DNA of 64,000 nucleotides from assembly GCA_036260805.1 (NCBI GenBank), contig DATALZ010000085.1:7116-71115 (forward strand), in the 5' to 3' direction. A program made the position numbers and the translations under genes. Each line of letters starts with the position of its first letter. The first letter of the stretch is position 1. Shown here piece after piece: positions 17,224 to 25,331 of this stretch. Below the pieces are notes generated by a model. The model made no database searches and had not been told where the DNA came from. It saw nothing but the letters and a program-made list of their open reading frames with translations. The stretch comes from Thermocaproicibacter sp036260805 (lineage in GTDB: Bacteria > Bacillota > Clostridia > Oscillospirales > Acutalibacteraceae).

Positions 17224-17416
17224 TATACTGTAGTTGTTCCAATCGAAATCAAAGAAGAAAATTTCCAATCCCCAAAAGGTCTGCAGTGGGTACGGAATAC
17301 CGCCGCAGGCCCCGGGAAGACAATAAGCTCCTCACATGAGGATTTATATAAAACTTTTTCATATTACCACCTTCCTTTCCCCCAAAAAATACCGCCCCAC
17401 CGGGCGGTATTTTTTT
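17224..17416 (+). ncRNA. Putative structured RNA, copy 2 (paired with 15400-15580)
   Basis: TATACT (17224-17229), then GTAGTTGTTCCAATCGAAA, a hairpin GGTCTGC/GCAGGCC enclosing GGTACGGAATACC, AAGCTCCTC...GAGGATTTATAT, and a terminator ending in T7 (ACCGCCC/GGGCGGT). It aligns with copy 1 from 9 bases before TATACT through AAACTTTTTCATA. The rest of the gap 17146-17599 holds only AT-rich sequence. Confidence 0.55.
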
Positions 17417-17599
17417 ATGCGGTATAAAGCTTCACCTGCGGTAAGATCGAGGGGATTCCCAAATTCTGACTTATACCAAAGGAGCAGAGAAGTGCTATAT
17501 CTTGCACGCCAACGATTTAAATAAAGGAAGATTGGAAAAATTTCATTTGATTGGTATTTTCGGGCAGTTTATTACAAGGCAGATTTATCTCGGATTCTA

Positions 17600-17628
17600 T
17601 TGACAAACATGAAGCAGAGAGTTATGAT
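17600..17628 (+). promoter_or_regulatory. SigA-type promoter of copA
   Basis: TTGACA (17600-17605), 17-bp spacer, TATGAT (17623-17628). The longer in-frame TTG start coincides with this -35 box and is therefore not used. Confidence 0.85.
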
Positions 17629-17630
17629 AA

Positions 17631-17652
17631 GCACACCCCACAGGGGGTATAG
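17631..17652 (+). promoter_or_regulatory. Probable CsoR operator
   Basis: ACACCCCACAGGGGGTATA forms a CCCC-ACA-GGGG inverted repeat directly downstream of the copA -10 box. This matches the GC-rich pseudo-palindrome bound by copper-sensing CsoR repressors, and csoR lies just downstream of copA. Confidence 0.75.
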
Positions 17653-17662
17653 AGGTGAAACT

Positions 17663-20239
17663 ATGAATCAAAAATTCAATGTAACAGGGATGACGTGTTC
17701 TGCCTGCTCTGCGGCAGTGGAGCGAAACGTCAAAAAAGTGGACGGAGTCAAGTCTGTGAACGTCAGCCTTTTGACGAACAGCATGACAGTCGATTATGAC
17801 GGCGCGGCAGACAGGGAAAAAATAATACATGCAGTTGAGCAGGCCGGATACGGCGCGTTTTTGTATGGCGCGGCGGAACGGCAAAAGACGGAAAATCCAA
17901 TGAAAGCTCAGCTTAAAGCGATGAAAACGAGGCTGATTGTCTCGTTTGTCTTCTGGGTTCCGCTCATGTACCTCGCCATGCACCATATGCTGAAAGAGTG
18001 GTTCGGCCTTCCGGTTCCGCAGTTCATGGTAAATGCTTTTCACGGAACAGAGAACGGAATTGTCTATGCGTTCGCGCAGTTTCTGCTGCTCTTACCGATT
18101 TTGTACGTCAACCGAAATTATTACCGTGTTGGGTTTCGCACGCTTGCAAAACGTTCGCCGAATATGGATTCGCTGATTGCGGTGGGTTCATCCGCTGCGG
18201 TGGTGTATGGCGTTTATGCAATATTCCGGATCGGCTACGCACTCGGCCACGGCGATGCGGCTGCGGCGCAGCACTATCTTTCGGATTTGTACTTTGAGTC
18301 TGCGGGAACGATTCTCACGCTGATTACACTCGGCAAATACCTTGAGACGCGGTCAAAGGGCAAAACATCCGATGCGATTGCCAAGCTGATGAACCTTGCG
18401 CCGAAAACCGCGACGGTAGAGCGTGATGGGCAGGAGATTGAGATTCCGGCCGAGCAGGTGGCGGTCGGCGATATCGTGGTGGTTCGGCCGGGGCAGAGCA
18501 TTCCCGTGGACGGAGTGATCACGGACGGAAGCTCATCCATCGACCAGGCAGCAATCACTGGCGAGAGCATTCCGGTGGAGAAACAGCCCGGCGACAAGGT
18601 AATCGCCGCTACCATTAATAAATTGGGATTCTTTAGGTTCCGGGCGCAAAAGGTCGGCAGCGACACCACCCTGGCTCAGATAATCCGTCTGGTGGAAGAA
18701 GCAGGTTCCTCAAAAGCGCCGATTGCCAAGTTGTCAGACGAGGTCAGCGGCGTCTTTGTCCCGGTGGTGATCGGCATTGCCGTCCTCGCAGCGGCTGTTT
18801 GGCTTCTGCTGGGGCAGTCTTTCGAATTTGCGCTTTCCATCGGTATTGCGGTGCTTGTTATTTCGTGCCCCTGTGCGCTTGGCCTTGCCACGCCGGTCGC
18901 CATTATGGTCGGTACGGGAAAAGGCGCTTCCAATGGTATTTTGATTAAGTCCGCCGAGGCCCTAGAGACCGCCCACACCGTGAAAACCGTGGTTCTCGAC
19001 AAAACAGGTACCATAACGGAAGGCAAACCGAGGGTGACGGATCTTATTGCCGCGGACGTAACAAGCGAAGAGCATCTGCTTGAAATTGCCGCATCGCTCG
19101 AAAAACTGAGCGAGCATCCGCTTGCGGAAGCAGTTGTGGAGAAAGCAAAGAAGACGGGAGCCACGCTGAAATCCGCGCGTGAATTTTCTGCCGTTCCCGG
19201 GCGCGGCATTACCGCCATAATCGATGAGAAACAGTATTTTGCAGGGAACCTCGCATTCATGAACGAGCGCGGCATTAATGCCGACGCCTTGTCGTCCAGA
19301 GCCGAAGCACTCGCGGAGGAAGGCAAAACGCCGCTTTACTTTGCGGAAGGCAACAAACTGCTCGGTGTAATTGCCGCGGCGGATGTGGTTAAGCCGACCA
19401 GCCGCGAAGCAATTGAACAGTTTAAGGCAATGGGCATTGATATTGTGATGCTGACGGGCGATAATAAAAAGACGGCCGAAGCAATCCGCAGGCAGCTTGG
19501 AATTGACCGAGCGGTAGCGGATGTGCTGCCGCAGGACAAGGAGCGGGAAGTCCGCAGAATTCAGGAAAGCGGCAGAAAAACAGCAATGATCGGCGATGGT
19601 ATCAATGACGCTCCGGCTCTCGCGAGGGCGGACGTCGGTATCGCAATCGGCGCGGGTACGGATGTGGCGATTGAGTCCGCCGATATCGTGCTGATGAAGA
19701 GCGACCTGCTCGACGCGGTTACCGCAATCCGGCTTAGCCGCGCAACAATCCGGAACATCAAGGAAAACCTGTTCTGGGCGTTCTTCTACAACATCATTGG
19801 CATCCCGATTGCAGCAGGCGTGTTCTATTCGCTGCTCGGCTGGAAGCTCAACCCGATGTTTGCGGCGGCCGCGATGAGCCTCAGTTCCGTCTTTGTGGTT
19901 ACAAACGCCCTGCGCCTAAGGTTTTTCCGTCCGAAGCGAGCAGATGTTTTTAAGCAGGCTATTCCGGAAAATCCGGGTCAAAATAAAAAAGAAGATAAGA
20001 ATCAGAAAGGACAAATTTCTATGAAAAAAATAATCACCATTAACGGCATGATGTGCGACCACTGCAAGGCACATGTGGAAAAAGCGCTCAATTCCATTGA
20101 CGGGGTCAGCGCAAAGGTTGATCTCGACAAGAAAACGGCGGAAGTGACCCTGACCGCGGATGTAAACGATATGACGCTGAAAAATGCCATTATCGACGCC
20201 GGATATGAACCGGTTTCTATTCAGCTGGAGAATGACTGA
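17663..20239 (+). CDS. copA: Copper-exporting P1B-type ATPase with C-terminal CopZ-like domain
   Basis: 858 aa. The ATG at 17663 follows AGAGGTGA. An N-terminal heavy-metal-associated domain has GMTCSAC (residues 9-15). The core shows about eight membrane helices, the CPC site (SCPCALGLATP), TGES, phosphorylation site DKTGT, SEHPLAEA, MLTGDN and GDGINDAPAL. CopA pumps Cu+ out of the cell using ATP. Unusually, residues 787-858 form a second complete metal-binding domain (NGMMCDHCKAH) after the last helix, preceded by a charged linker and an internal ATG with a ribosome site. The gene is thus a CopA-CopZ fusion that may also make free CopZ. The promoter and operator point to CsoR control. Confidence 0.97.
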   Translation: MNQKFNVTGMTCSACSAAVERNVKKVDGVKSVNVSLLTNSMTVDYDGAADREKIIHAVEQAGYGAFLYGAAERQKTENPMKAQLKAMKTRLIVSFVFWVPLMYLAMHHMLKEWFGLPVPQFMVNAFHGTENGIVYAFAQFLLLLPILYVNRNYYRVGFRTLAKRSPNMDSLIAVGSSAAVVYGVYAIFRIGYALGHGDAAAAQHYLSDLYFESAGTILTLITLGKYLETRSKGKTSDAIAKLMNLAPKTATVERDGQEIEIPAEQVAVGDIVVVRPGQSIPVDGVITDGSSSIDQAAITGESIPVEKQPGDKVIAATINKLGFFRFRAQKVGSDTTLAQIIRLVEEAGSSKAPIAKLSDEVSGVFVPVVIGIAVLAAAVWLLLGQSFEFALSIGIAVLVISCPCALGLATPVAIMVGTGKGASNGILIKSAEALETAHTVKTVVLDKTGTITEGKPRVTDLIAADVTSEEHLLEIAASLEKLSEHPLAEAVVEKAKKTGATLKSAREFSAVPGRGITAIIDEKQYFAGNLAFMNERGINADALSSRAEALAEEGKTPLYFAEGNKLLGVIAAADVVKPTSREAIEQFKAMGIDIVMLTGDNKKTAEAIRRQLGIDRAVADVLPQDKEREVRRIQESGRKTAMIGDGINDAPALARADVGIAIGAGTDVAIESADIVLMKSDLLDAVTAIRLSRATIRNIKENLFWAFFYNIIGIPIAAGVFYSLLGWKLNPMFAAAAMSLSSVFVVTNALRLRFFRPKRADVFKQAIPENPGQNKKEDKNQKGQISMKKIITINGMMCDHCKAHVEKALNSIDGVSAKVDLDKKTAEVTLTADVNDMTLKNAIIDAGYEPVSIQLEND
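20021..20239 (+). CDS. Possible internal translation start for a stand-alone CopZ-like chaperone
   Basis: An in-frame ATG at 20021 within copA follows AGAAAGG with a 10-nt gap and would give a 72-aa protein beginning MKKIITINGMMCDHC, a normal length and start for CopZ copper chaperones. CopZ delivers Cu+ to CopA and CsoR. Whether it is made separately is inference. Confidence 0.5.
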   Translation: MKKIITINGMMCDHCKAHVEKALNSIDGVSAKVDLDKKTAEVTLTADVNDMTLKNAIIDAGYEPVSIQLEND

Positions 20240-20252
20240 GGCTGTCCAGATC

Positions 20253-20315
20253 GCCGATGAAATCGTGCAGCTGCCAAGTTGGATGCACGATTTTCGGCGG
20301 CCTGCCGGTTTTTCA
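20253..20315 (+). terminator. Hairpin/terminator region between copA and csoR
   Basis: A long stem, GCCGA + AATCGTGCA paired with TGCACGATT + TCGGC, is followed by GGCGGCCTGCC and TTTTT. It probably ends or weakens copA transcription before csoR. Confidence 0.6.
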
Positions 20316-20357
20316 TTAAACTGTAGACCTTTTGATTTTTAGAAAAGGGGATTCCAT

Positions 20358-20621
20358 ATGGTCGCGGATAAAGAAAAAGTCCTGCGCCAGCTCAAGACGG
20401 CGCGCGGACAGCTTGACGGATTAATTAAAATGGTAGAAGAAGATCGCTACTGCATCGATATTTCCAACCAGCTTATGGCTTCGCAGGCGATTCTGCGCAA
20501 TGTGAACCGCGAGGTTCTTCACGCACACCTGAATCACTGCGTAAAGGAAGCTTTCGAAAATGGCAGCGCGGAACAGAAGATCAAGGAAATTATTGATGTG
20601 ATGGACAAACTTGCGAAATAA
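20358..20621 (+). CDS. csoR: Copper-sensing transcriptional repressor CsoR
   Basis: 87 aa, an all-helical DUF156-family repressor. The Cu+-ligand triad is Cys32, His57 and Cys61 (YCIDI ... HAHLNHC), spaced as in known CsoR proteins. Cu+ binding releases it from the operator, which here is likely 17631-17652. AAAAGGGG precedes the ATG. It lies 118 nt after copA and is followed by a terminator. Confidence 0.95.
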   Translation: MVADKEKVLRQLKTARGQLDGLIKMVEEDRYCIDISNQLMASQAILRNVNREVLHAHLNHCVKEAFENGSAEQKIKEIIDVMDKLAK

Positions 20622-20637
20622 AACAGCCGTTACATAT

Positions 20638-20681
20638 GAAAAATCGCCCTCTGCCGCTGCTTCGGCGGGGCGATTTTTCCT
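20638..20681. terminator. Bidirectional terminator between csoR and a convergent gene
   Basis: GAAAAATCGCCC pairs with GGGCGATTTTTC, enclosing GCCGC...GCGG, with A and T runs on both sides. Confidence 0.85.
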
Positions 20682-20908
20682 TATATCTTCTGAGCGAATT
20701 GCTTCATAATTGCCTGAACTTCTTCAACATGCTCCGGCTTGAGCATCGAAGTCATTTTCGGAATGAAATGTTCAGCATCCTCATGGTTGAATGTTCCTTC
20801 ATCCTGTTTCTTGAAATGCTCTGCGAGCAGCTCCAACGCTTCTTTCGATTGATCCTCTTTTACTCTTTCCAGAATAAACTTCTGGAATTTTTCCTGTCCC
20901 TGATTCAT
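20681..20908 (-). CDS. Small helical hypothetical protein
   Basis: 75 aa, not recognised. It is Glu/Lys/Gln-rich, probably all helical and soluble (KFILERVKEDQSKEALELLAEHF). A near-perfect ribosome site (GAGGGAGGAAACGTT before ATG) and a terminator at its end support a real gene. No Cys, no membrane segment. Confidence 0.8.
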   Translation of the reverse strand: MNQGQEKFQKFILERVKEDQSKEALELLAEHFKKQDEGTFNHEDAEHFIPKMTSMLKPEHVEEVQAIMKQFAQKI

Positions 20909-20978
20909 AACGTTTCCTCCCTCAATTTGCTTACTAATTATGTTTCCCGGAATCGAGCAGATTTAAGCGCTTTTCATT

Positions 20979-20995
20979 ATGAATCGGGGTATGAT
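20979..20995 (+). repeat. Fragment of the dispersed palindromic repeat
   Basis: ATGAATCGGGGTATGAT resembles one end of the repeats at 6976, 22479 and 46761; the hairpin core is missing. Confidence 0.4.
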
Positions 20996-21006
20996 GAGTC
21001 GATTTA

Positions 21007-21282
21007 TCAGAGAGAGGATAGAAATTCCTCATAGGTATCCTCAAAGGATTCATATGGTGTAGGGTTGCCTCCGTTGGTGCTTTTGCACTGGTTGTCGCTG
21101 TATTCAAGCCCGATGGCGAAAAGTTCCCCCACGGTGATTGGGTGCCCTGATTCGCAGGCAATCCGGCAGAAAGCGTCCATCGGGTCTTTCGCTGTGCGTG
21201 TGGCAAGCAATTTCTGTTTCAACTCGGGATTTTTTTTCGTATCCTCATAAAGCAGCTGAAGTTCCAGTATGGGTTGGCTCAT
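21007..21282 (-). CDS. Nif11-like small protein
   Basis: 91 aa. The ATG at 21282 has GAAAGGA 8 nt upstream. The N-terminal 60 residues fit the Nif11 leader-peptide pattern: LYEDTKKNPELKQKLL, then MDAFCRIACESGHPITVGEL. A Gly-Gly (STNGG) follows, then an acidic tail NPTPYESFEDTYEEFLSSL. Nif11 domains occur in nitrogen-fixation-associated proteins and as RiPP precursor leaders. No modification enzyme or peptidase transporter is adjacent, so a precursor role is speculative. It is divergent from the next gene. Confidence 0.65.
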   Translation of the reverse strand: MSQPILELQLLYEDTKKNPELKQKLLATRTAKDPMDAFCRIACESGHPITVGELFAIGLEYSDNQCKSTNGGNPTPYESFEDTYEEFLSSL

Positions 21283-21442
21283 ATTTTTCTTCCTTTCGGC
21301 AATCAGGGGAGTTGTCAAAATGTTTCATCATATTTGTCCATTGTTGGGCACGTAAATTAATTATAACACAACAGCGCAGCGGCGGCTGAATTCTGCAAAA
21401 TCTTCGCTTACCCATTTATCTCACGCGCGGCTGTTGCGTCAT

Positions 21443-21472
21443 TTGACATAAGTGAAGTGGAAAGGGTATAAT
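21443..21472 (+). promoter_or_regulatory. SigA-type promoter of the P-loop kinase gene
   Basis: TTGACA, 18-bp spacer, TATAAT. Confidence 0.8.
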
Positions 21473-21508
21473 CACATGGATTATATATGAAGTTAGGTCG
21501 TAATATCA

Positions 21509-22027
21509 ATGAAGAAATTAATCCTTGTGAACGGTACCATGGGCGTCGGGAAAAGCACCGTATGCCGCGAGCTGCTCAAAATCTTGACGCCGGGCGTCTA
21601 CCTGGACGGAGACTGGTGCTGGAACATGAACCCGTTCGTGGTTAGTGAAGAAAACAAAGCAATGGTTGAGGGGAATATTACTTATCTGTTAAAATCGTAC
21701 CTGCGTAATTCCGGGTATGAGTATGTGGTTTTCTGCTGGGTGATGCATCAGGAAGAAATTTTTGAACAGATCCTTTCACCGCTGCGGGAATGTGAGTTTG
21801 AACTGCACAAATTCTCGCTCGTCTGCACCGAGAAAGCGCTGAGAAAGCGTATTATGGCGGATGTGGAAACAGGTGCCCGCACGGCGGACGTGTTGGAGCG
21901 CAGCATTCCGCGCCTTGCGCTTTACCGGAACATGGATACGATGAAAATTGACGTGAGCGAAATATCAGCACGTCAGGCGGCGGAGAAAATTGCAGGAATC
22001 ATTCGCAATAGCGGCGGCATAGAATAG
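21509..22027 (+). CDS. P-loop nucleotide kinase-like protein (AAA_33 type)
   Basis: 172 aa. A Walker A motif GTMGVGKST lies at residues 9-17, followed by YLDGDW, where the Asp pair is typical of small-molecule kinases. A lid-like basic segment ALRKRIMADVETGARTADV lies near 110-130. It resembles gluconate, shikimate or chloramphenicol kinase-like proteins, with no substrate evident. Probably cotranscribed with the YccF gene 29 nt downstream. Confidence 0.85.
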   Translation: MKKLILVNGTMGVGKSTVCRELLKILTPGVYLDGDWCWNMNPFVVSEENKAMVEGNITYLLKSYLRNSGYEYVVFCWVMHQEEIFEQILSPLRECEFELHKFSLVCTEKALRKRIMADVETGARTADVLERSIPRLALYRNMDTMKIDVSEISARQAAEKIAGIIRNSGGIE

Positions 22028-22056
22028 TCAATTAAAATTTGTTGGGAGCGGCGTAA

Positions 22057-22416
22057 ATGAGCTGTTTGGGAAATGTGGTCTGGTTTATACTGGGCGGTTT
22101 GCTTATGGGTTTGAGCTGGGCGGTAGTAGGTCTTTTGTGGTGTATTACAATCGTCGGGATTCCGATTGGTCTGCAGTGCTTTAAGTTTGCTTCACTGGCG
22201 TTCTGTCCGTTCGGCAAAGAAGTGGTTTACGGCGGCGGAGTCGGTTCTCTTCTGCTGAACATTCTGTGGATTATTTTCGGCGGTTTTGAGCTTGCAGTGG
22301 AAGCGGCGGCAATCGGCCTTGTATTCTGCATTACGGTCGTCGGTATCCCGTTCGGCCTGCAGTGTTTTAAAATCGCCAAGCTGGCGCTCATGCCTTTCGG
22401 CGCAAGCGTGAGGTAA
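22057..22416 (+). CDS. yccF: YccF-family inner-membrane protein (DUF307)
   Basis: 119 aa made of two tandem repeats, each with a hydrophobic helix and the signature TIVGIPIGLQCFKFA / TVVGIPFGLQCFKIA, then PFGKEV / PFGASV. This duplication defines YccF. It is a membrane protein of unknown function. A terminator follows. Confidence 0.95.
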   Translation: MSCLGNVVWFILGGLLMGLSWAVVGLLWCITIVGIPIGLQCFKFASLAFCPFGKEVVYGGGVGSLLLNILWIIFGGFELAVEAAAIGLVFCITVVGIPFGLQCFKIAKLALMPFGASVR

Positions 22417-22436
22417 AAATCCGACAGTAAAATAAG

Positions 22437-22476
22437 AAAGCTCGAATCAGCGTATTTGCCGATTCGAGCCTTTTTA
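22437..22476 (+). terminator. Rho-independent terminator after yccF
   Basis: GCTCGAATC/GATTCGAGC stem followed by CTTTTTATT; it abuts the repeat at 22479. Confidence 0.85.
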
Positions 22477-22478
22477 TT

Positions 22479-22524
22479 ATGAACCGGGGTGTAGTACTCC
22501 GCCACTTGCCGCGGAGAGGTTCAT
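22479..22524 (+). repeat. Dispersed palindromic repeat, compact copy
   Basis: ATGAACCGGGGTG ... TACTCCGCCACTTGCCGCGG ... AGAGGTTCAT. Outer ATGAACC/GGTTCAT and inner CTCCGC/GCGGAG inverted repeats form one hairpin of about 46 nt. It is the cleanest copy of the family. Confidence 0.75.
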
Positions 22525-22549
22525 TTTCAACCAAAGAAGGGAATTATGT

Positions 22550-23179
22550 TTAAAGTTCTTCAAACATCTGCTTCAGTTCCCGTGCCGCGCCGCGGATATC
22601 TTTCGATGCGATGATAGCGGAAACAACAGAAAATCCGTTGATGCCCGTTCCGCGGAAAGTGGGAGCGGTTGCGGGGCCGATTCCCCCGATGACTACAATC
22701 GGGATGCTTACTGCTGCATGGATTTGTTTCAGCGCGTCCATGGTGACATGGTCCGCGTCCGTTTTGGTGCCGGTGGGGAACATGGCGCCCACGCCGATAT
22801 AATCCGCGCCGTCTGCCTGTGCTTTTTCTGCTTCTTCCTGTGTGGAAGCGGAAACGCCGACGATTTTATCTGGGCCGACGATGCTTCGGACCACGGCAGC
22901 GGGCAGATCGCTTTGCCCGACGTGTACGCCCGCAGCGTCAACCGCGAGCGCGATATCCAGCCGATCGTTGATGATGAGCGGAATATTGTGCCGGTCGGTG
23001 ATTTCCTTCACTCGAATGGCTGTCTCGTAGAAATCCAACGAGGACGCGTCTTTTTCGCGAAGCTGCACCAGCGTGCACCCGCCTTCGATTGCCTGTTCCA
23101 CAGCTTCTTCCAGCGTAGGAGTGCTCATCAGGCTGCGGTCAGTCACAAGGTAAAGGCTGTAGTCAATTTGAGGTTTCAT
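22550..23179 (-). CDS. thiE: Thiamine-phosphate synthase
   Basis: 209 aa, a TIM barrel that condenses HMP-PP with HET-P to thiamine phosphate. The ATG at 23179 (MKPQIDYSLYLVTD) is preceded by GAGAGGG and overlaps the end of thiM by 17 nt. Motifs: LVQLREKD, IINDRLDIAL, HVGQSDLP, YIGVGAMFPTGTK, VVIGGIGP. Last gene of the thi operon. Confidence 0.97.
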   Translation of the reverse strand: MKPQIDYSLYLVTDRSLMSTPTLEEAVEQAIEGGCTLVQLREKDASSLDFYETAIRVKEITDRHNIPLIINDRLDIALAVDAAGVHVGQSDLPAAVVRSIVGPDKIVGVSASTQEEAEKAQADGADYIGVGAMFPTGTKTDADHVTMDALKQIHAAVSIPIVVIGGIGPATAPTFRGTGINGFSVVSAIIASKDIRGAARELKQMFEEL

Positions 23180-23999
23180 CAATCTTCGCCCTCTCCGCAA
23201 AAATTTCCGGCGACATTTTGCTGATGCCATCAATCAGAGCAACATGAAAACTTCCGCTGCCTTTTTGCCCGGCAGTGTCTGCGGCAAGCTCGCCCGCAAT
23301 GCTCATGCTTTCGATTCCGCCTGCCGCGGCGGCGAAATAATCCTTTGTTGCACCGCAGAACGAACCCACCAGCGAGGAGCACATGCAGCCGGTTCCGGTG
23401 ACGCCGGCAAGAAGTGGCGAACCGTTGTGCAGGGTGACCGTCTGCGTCCCGTCGGAGACGACGTCGACCGCTCCGGTAACAGCGGTGACGCAGCGGTATG
23501 CTTTCGCTGCGGTCTCTGCGGCTGCTTTTGCGGCTTCGGGGCCGCTTTTCAGGTCTGCGTCGGATACGTCAACTCCTTTTGCAGCTGCATTCGCTCCGGC
23601 GACAAAGCGGATTTCGGAAAGATTGCCGCGGATCACTGCAAATTGAATACCTTTTAAAAGACGCTCCACGGTATGATTGCGAAGCGCGGACGCTCCCGCT
23701 CCCACCGGATCTAGCACAACGGGGATGCCTTTTTCGTTTGCCTTTTTACCGGCTGCAAGCATGGATTCCACCGTGCGCGCGTTCAGCGTGCCGATATTCA
23801 GCACCAGGGCCGAGGATATGGATGCAATATCCGCCGCCTCGGCGATATCATCCGCCATAATCGGCGAAGCGCCGATGGCCAGCGTAACGTTGGCGCAGTC
23901 GTTGACCGTAACATAGTTGGTAATCTGGTGAATAAGCGGTTTGGTTTCACGAACCGCTTTCAGCGCCGCACTCATTCTCTGCTGAATATCCTGATTCAT
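23163..23999 (-). CDS. thiM: Hydroxyethylthiazole kinase
   Basis: 278 aa, ribokinase-like fold. It phosphorylates the salvaged thiazole alcohol (HET) to HET-P. Motifs: LIHQITNYVTVNDCAN near the start, VLDPVGAGAS, VIRGNLSEI, TGAVDVVSDG and VTGTGCMCSSLVG with the catalytic Cys. Overlaps thiC by 4 nt (ATGA), so translation is coupled. Confidence 0.97.
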   Translation of the reverse strand: MNQDIQQRMSAALKAVRETKPLIHQITNYVTVNDCANVTLAIGASPIMADDIAEAADIASISSALVLNIGTLNARTVESMLAAGKKANEKGIPVVLDPVGAGASALRNHTVERLLKGIQFAVIRGNLSEIRFVAGANAAAKGVDVSDADLKSGPEAAKAAAETAAKAYRCVTAVTGAVDVVSDGTQTVTLHNGSPLLAGVTGTGCMCSSLVGSFCGATKDYFAAAAGGIESMSIAGELAADTAGQKGSGSFHVALIDGISKMSPEIFAERAKIDETSN

Positions 24000-25330
24000 T
24001 CTTTTCCGCTTCCTTCTTGTTTCTCGTCCGGCTCAAGACTGACGTCCTCGCCGTTCAGAATTTTATCCATTGTGCGCACCGCACACATTTTGCCGCACAT
24101 GGAGCACTTGCGCGGGTCGTGCGCAGGAACGCTTTCGTAATAGGCTTTTGCTTTTTCACCGTCGACGGCAAGGCGGAACATTTCGTCCCAATCGAAGGTA
24201 CGGCGCGCTTCTCCCATGCGGAAATCCCAGTCGCGTGCACCTTTCACACCTTTGGCGAGGTCGGCGGCATGCGCAGCAATTCTGGAAGCGACAATGCCCT
24301 CTTTTACGTCTGAAAGATCAGGCAGACGCAGATGTTCGGCCGGCGTTACATAGCAGAGAAAATCCGCGCCGTTTGCCGCCGCGATGGCACCGCCGATTGC
24401 CGAGGTGATGTGGTCATAACCCGGCGCAACGTCGGTGACCAGAGGGCCGAGCACATAGAACGGAGCTCCGTGGCACAGGCGCTTTTCCAGTTTCATGTTT
24501 GCGGCAATTTCGTCCATTGCCATGTGGCCCGGGCCTTCCACCATGACCTGAACGCCCTTTTCCCACGCGCGCTTTGTCAGATGGCCGAGTTCAATCAGCT
24601 CCGAAATCTGTGCGCCGTCTGTGGAATCATGGATGCTGCCGGGGCGGAGCGCGTCGCCGAGACTGATGGTTACGTCGTATTGATGCAGGATATCCAGCAG
24701 TTCGTCGTAATGCTCATAGAACGGATTCTCGTTGCCGGTCATTTTCATCCACGCGAACAGCAGGGAACCGCCGCGCGAAACAATGTTCATCTGGCGCTTG
24801 CCTTCCAGAAAGACTTCTGCGGCGCGGCGGTTGATTCCGGCGTGAATCGTCATGAAGTCGACGCCTTCTTCGGCATGGCAGCGAACGACTTTCAGAAAAT
24901 CATCCGCGGTGATATTTTTCAGATCTTTCTCAAGATACCCAACCGCATCGTAGACCGGAACCGTGCCGATCATGGCGGGGGAACGTTCCACCAGCTTCGC
25001 ACGGAATTCGTGCGTCTTGCCGTAGTTGCTCAGATCCATAATCGCTTCTGCACCGTATTTCGCCGCGAGGTCGGCTTTTTCAAGCTCGGCGCTGTAATCG
25101 GGGCAGTCGCCGGATATGCCCAGGTTCACATTGATTTTTGTGCGAAGCCCTTTGCCGACGCCGTGCGGCACCAGCGACTTGTGGCGGATATTCGCCGGGA
25201 TGGCAACCTGACCGGAAGCGACCAGTGCCAGAAGCTCCTGTTCGGGAATTCCTTCATCTTTGGCTACGGCGGCGAGTTCTTTCGTGACGATTCCTTCTTT
25301 TGCGGAATCCATTTGAGTTTTTGTGCTCAT
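23996..25330 (-). CDS. thiC: Phosphomethylpyrimidine synthase
   Basis: 444 aa, the short clostridial form of this radical SAM enzyme converting AIR to HMP-P. Hallmarks: NIRHKSLVPHGVG, KINVNLG, the core VDFMTIHAGI, the RGGSLLFAWM region, EGPGHMAMDEI, and the C-terminal cluster motif CSMCGKMCA (CxxCxxxxC). Second gene of the operon, 1 nt after thiD. Confidence 0.98.
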   Translation of the reverse strand: MSTKTQMDSAKEGIVTKELAAVAKDEGIPEQELLALVASGQVAIPANIRHKSLVPHGVGKGLRTKINVNLGISGDCPDYSAELEKADLAAKYGAEAIMDLSNYGKTHEFRAKLVERSPAMIGTVPVYDAVGYLEKDLKNITADDFLKVVRCHAEEGVDFMTIHAGINRRAAEVFLEGKRQMNIVSRGGSLLFAWMKMTGNENPFYEHYDELLDILHQYDVTISLGDALRPGSIHDSTDGAQISELIELGHLTKRAWEKGVQVMVEGPGHMAMDEIAANMKLEKRLCHGAPFYVLGPLVTDVAPGYDHITSAIGGAIAAANGADFLCYVTPAEHLRLPDLSDVKEGIVASRIAAHAADLAKGVKGARDWDFRMGEARRTFDWDEMFRLAVDGEKAKAYYESVPAHDPRKCSMCGKMCAVRTMDKILNGEDVSLEPDEKQEGSGKE

Positions 25331-25331
25331 A

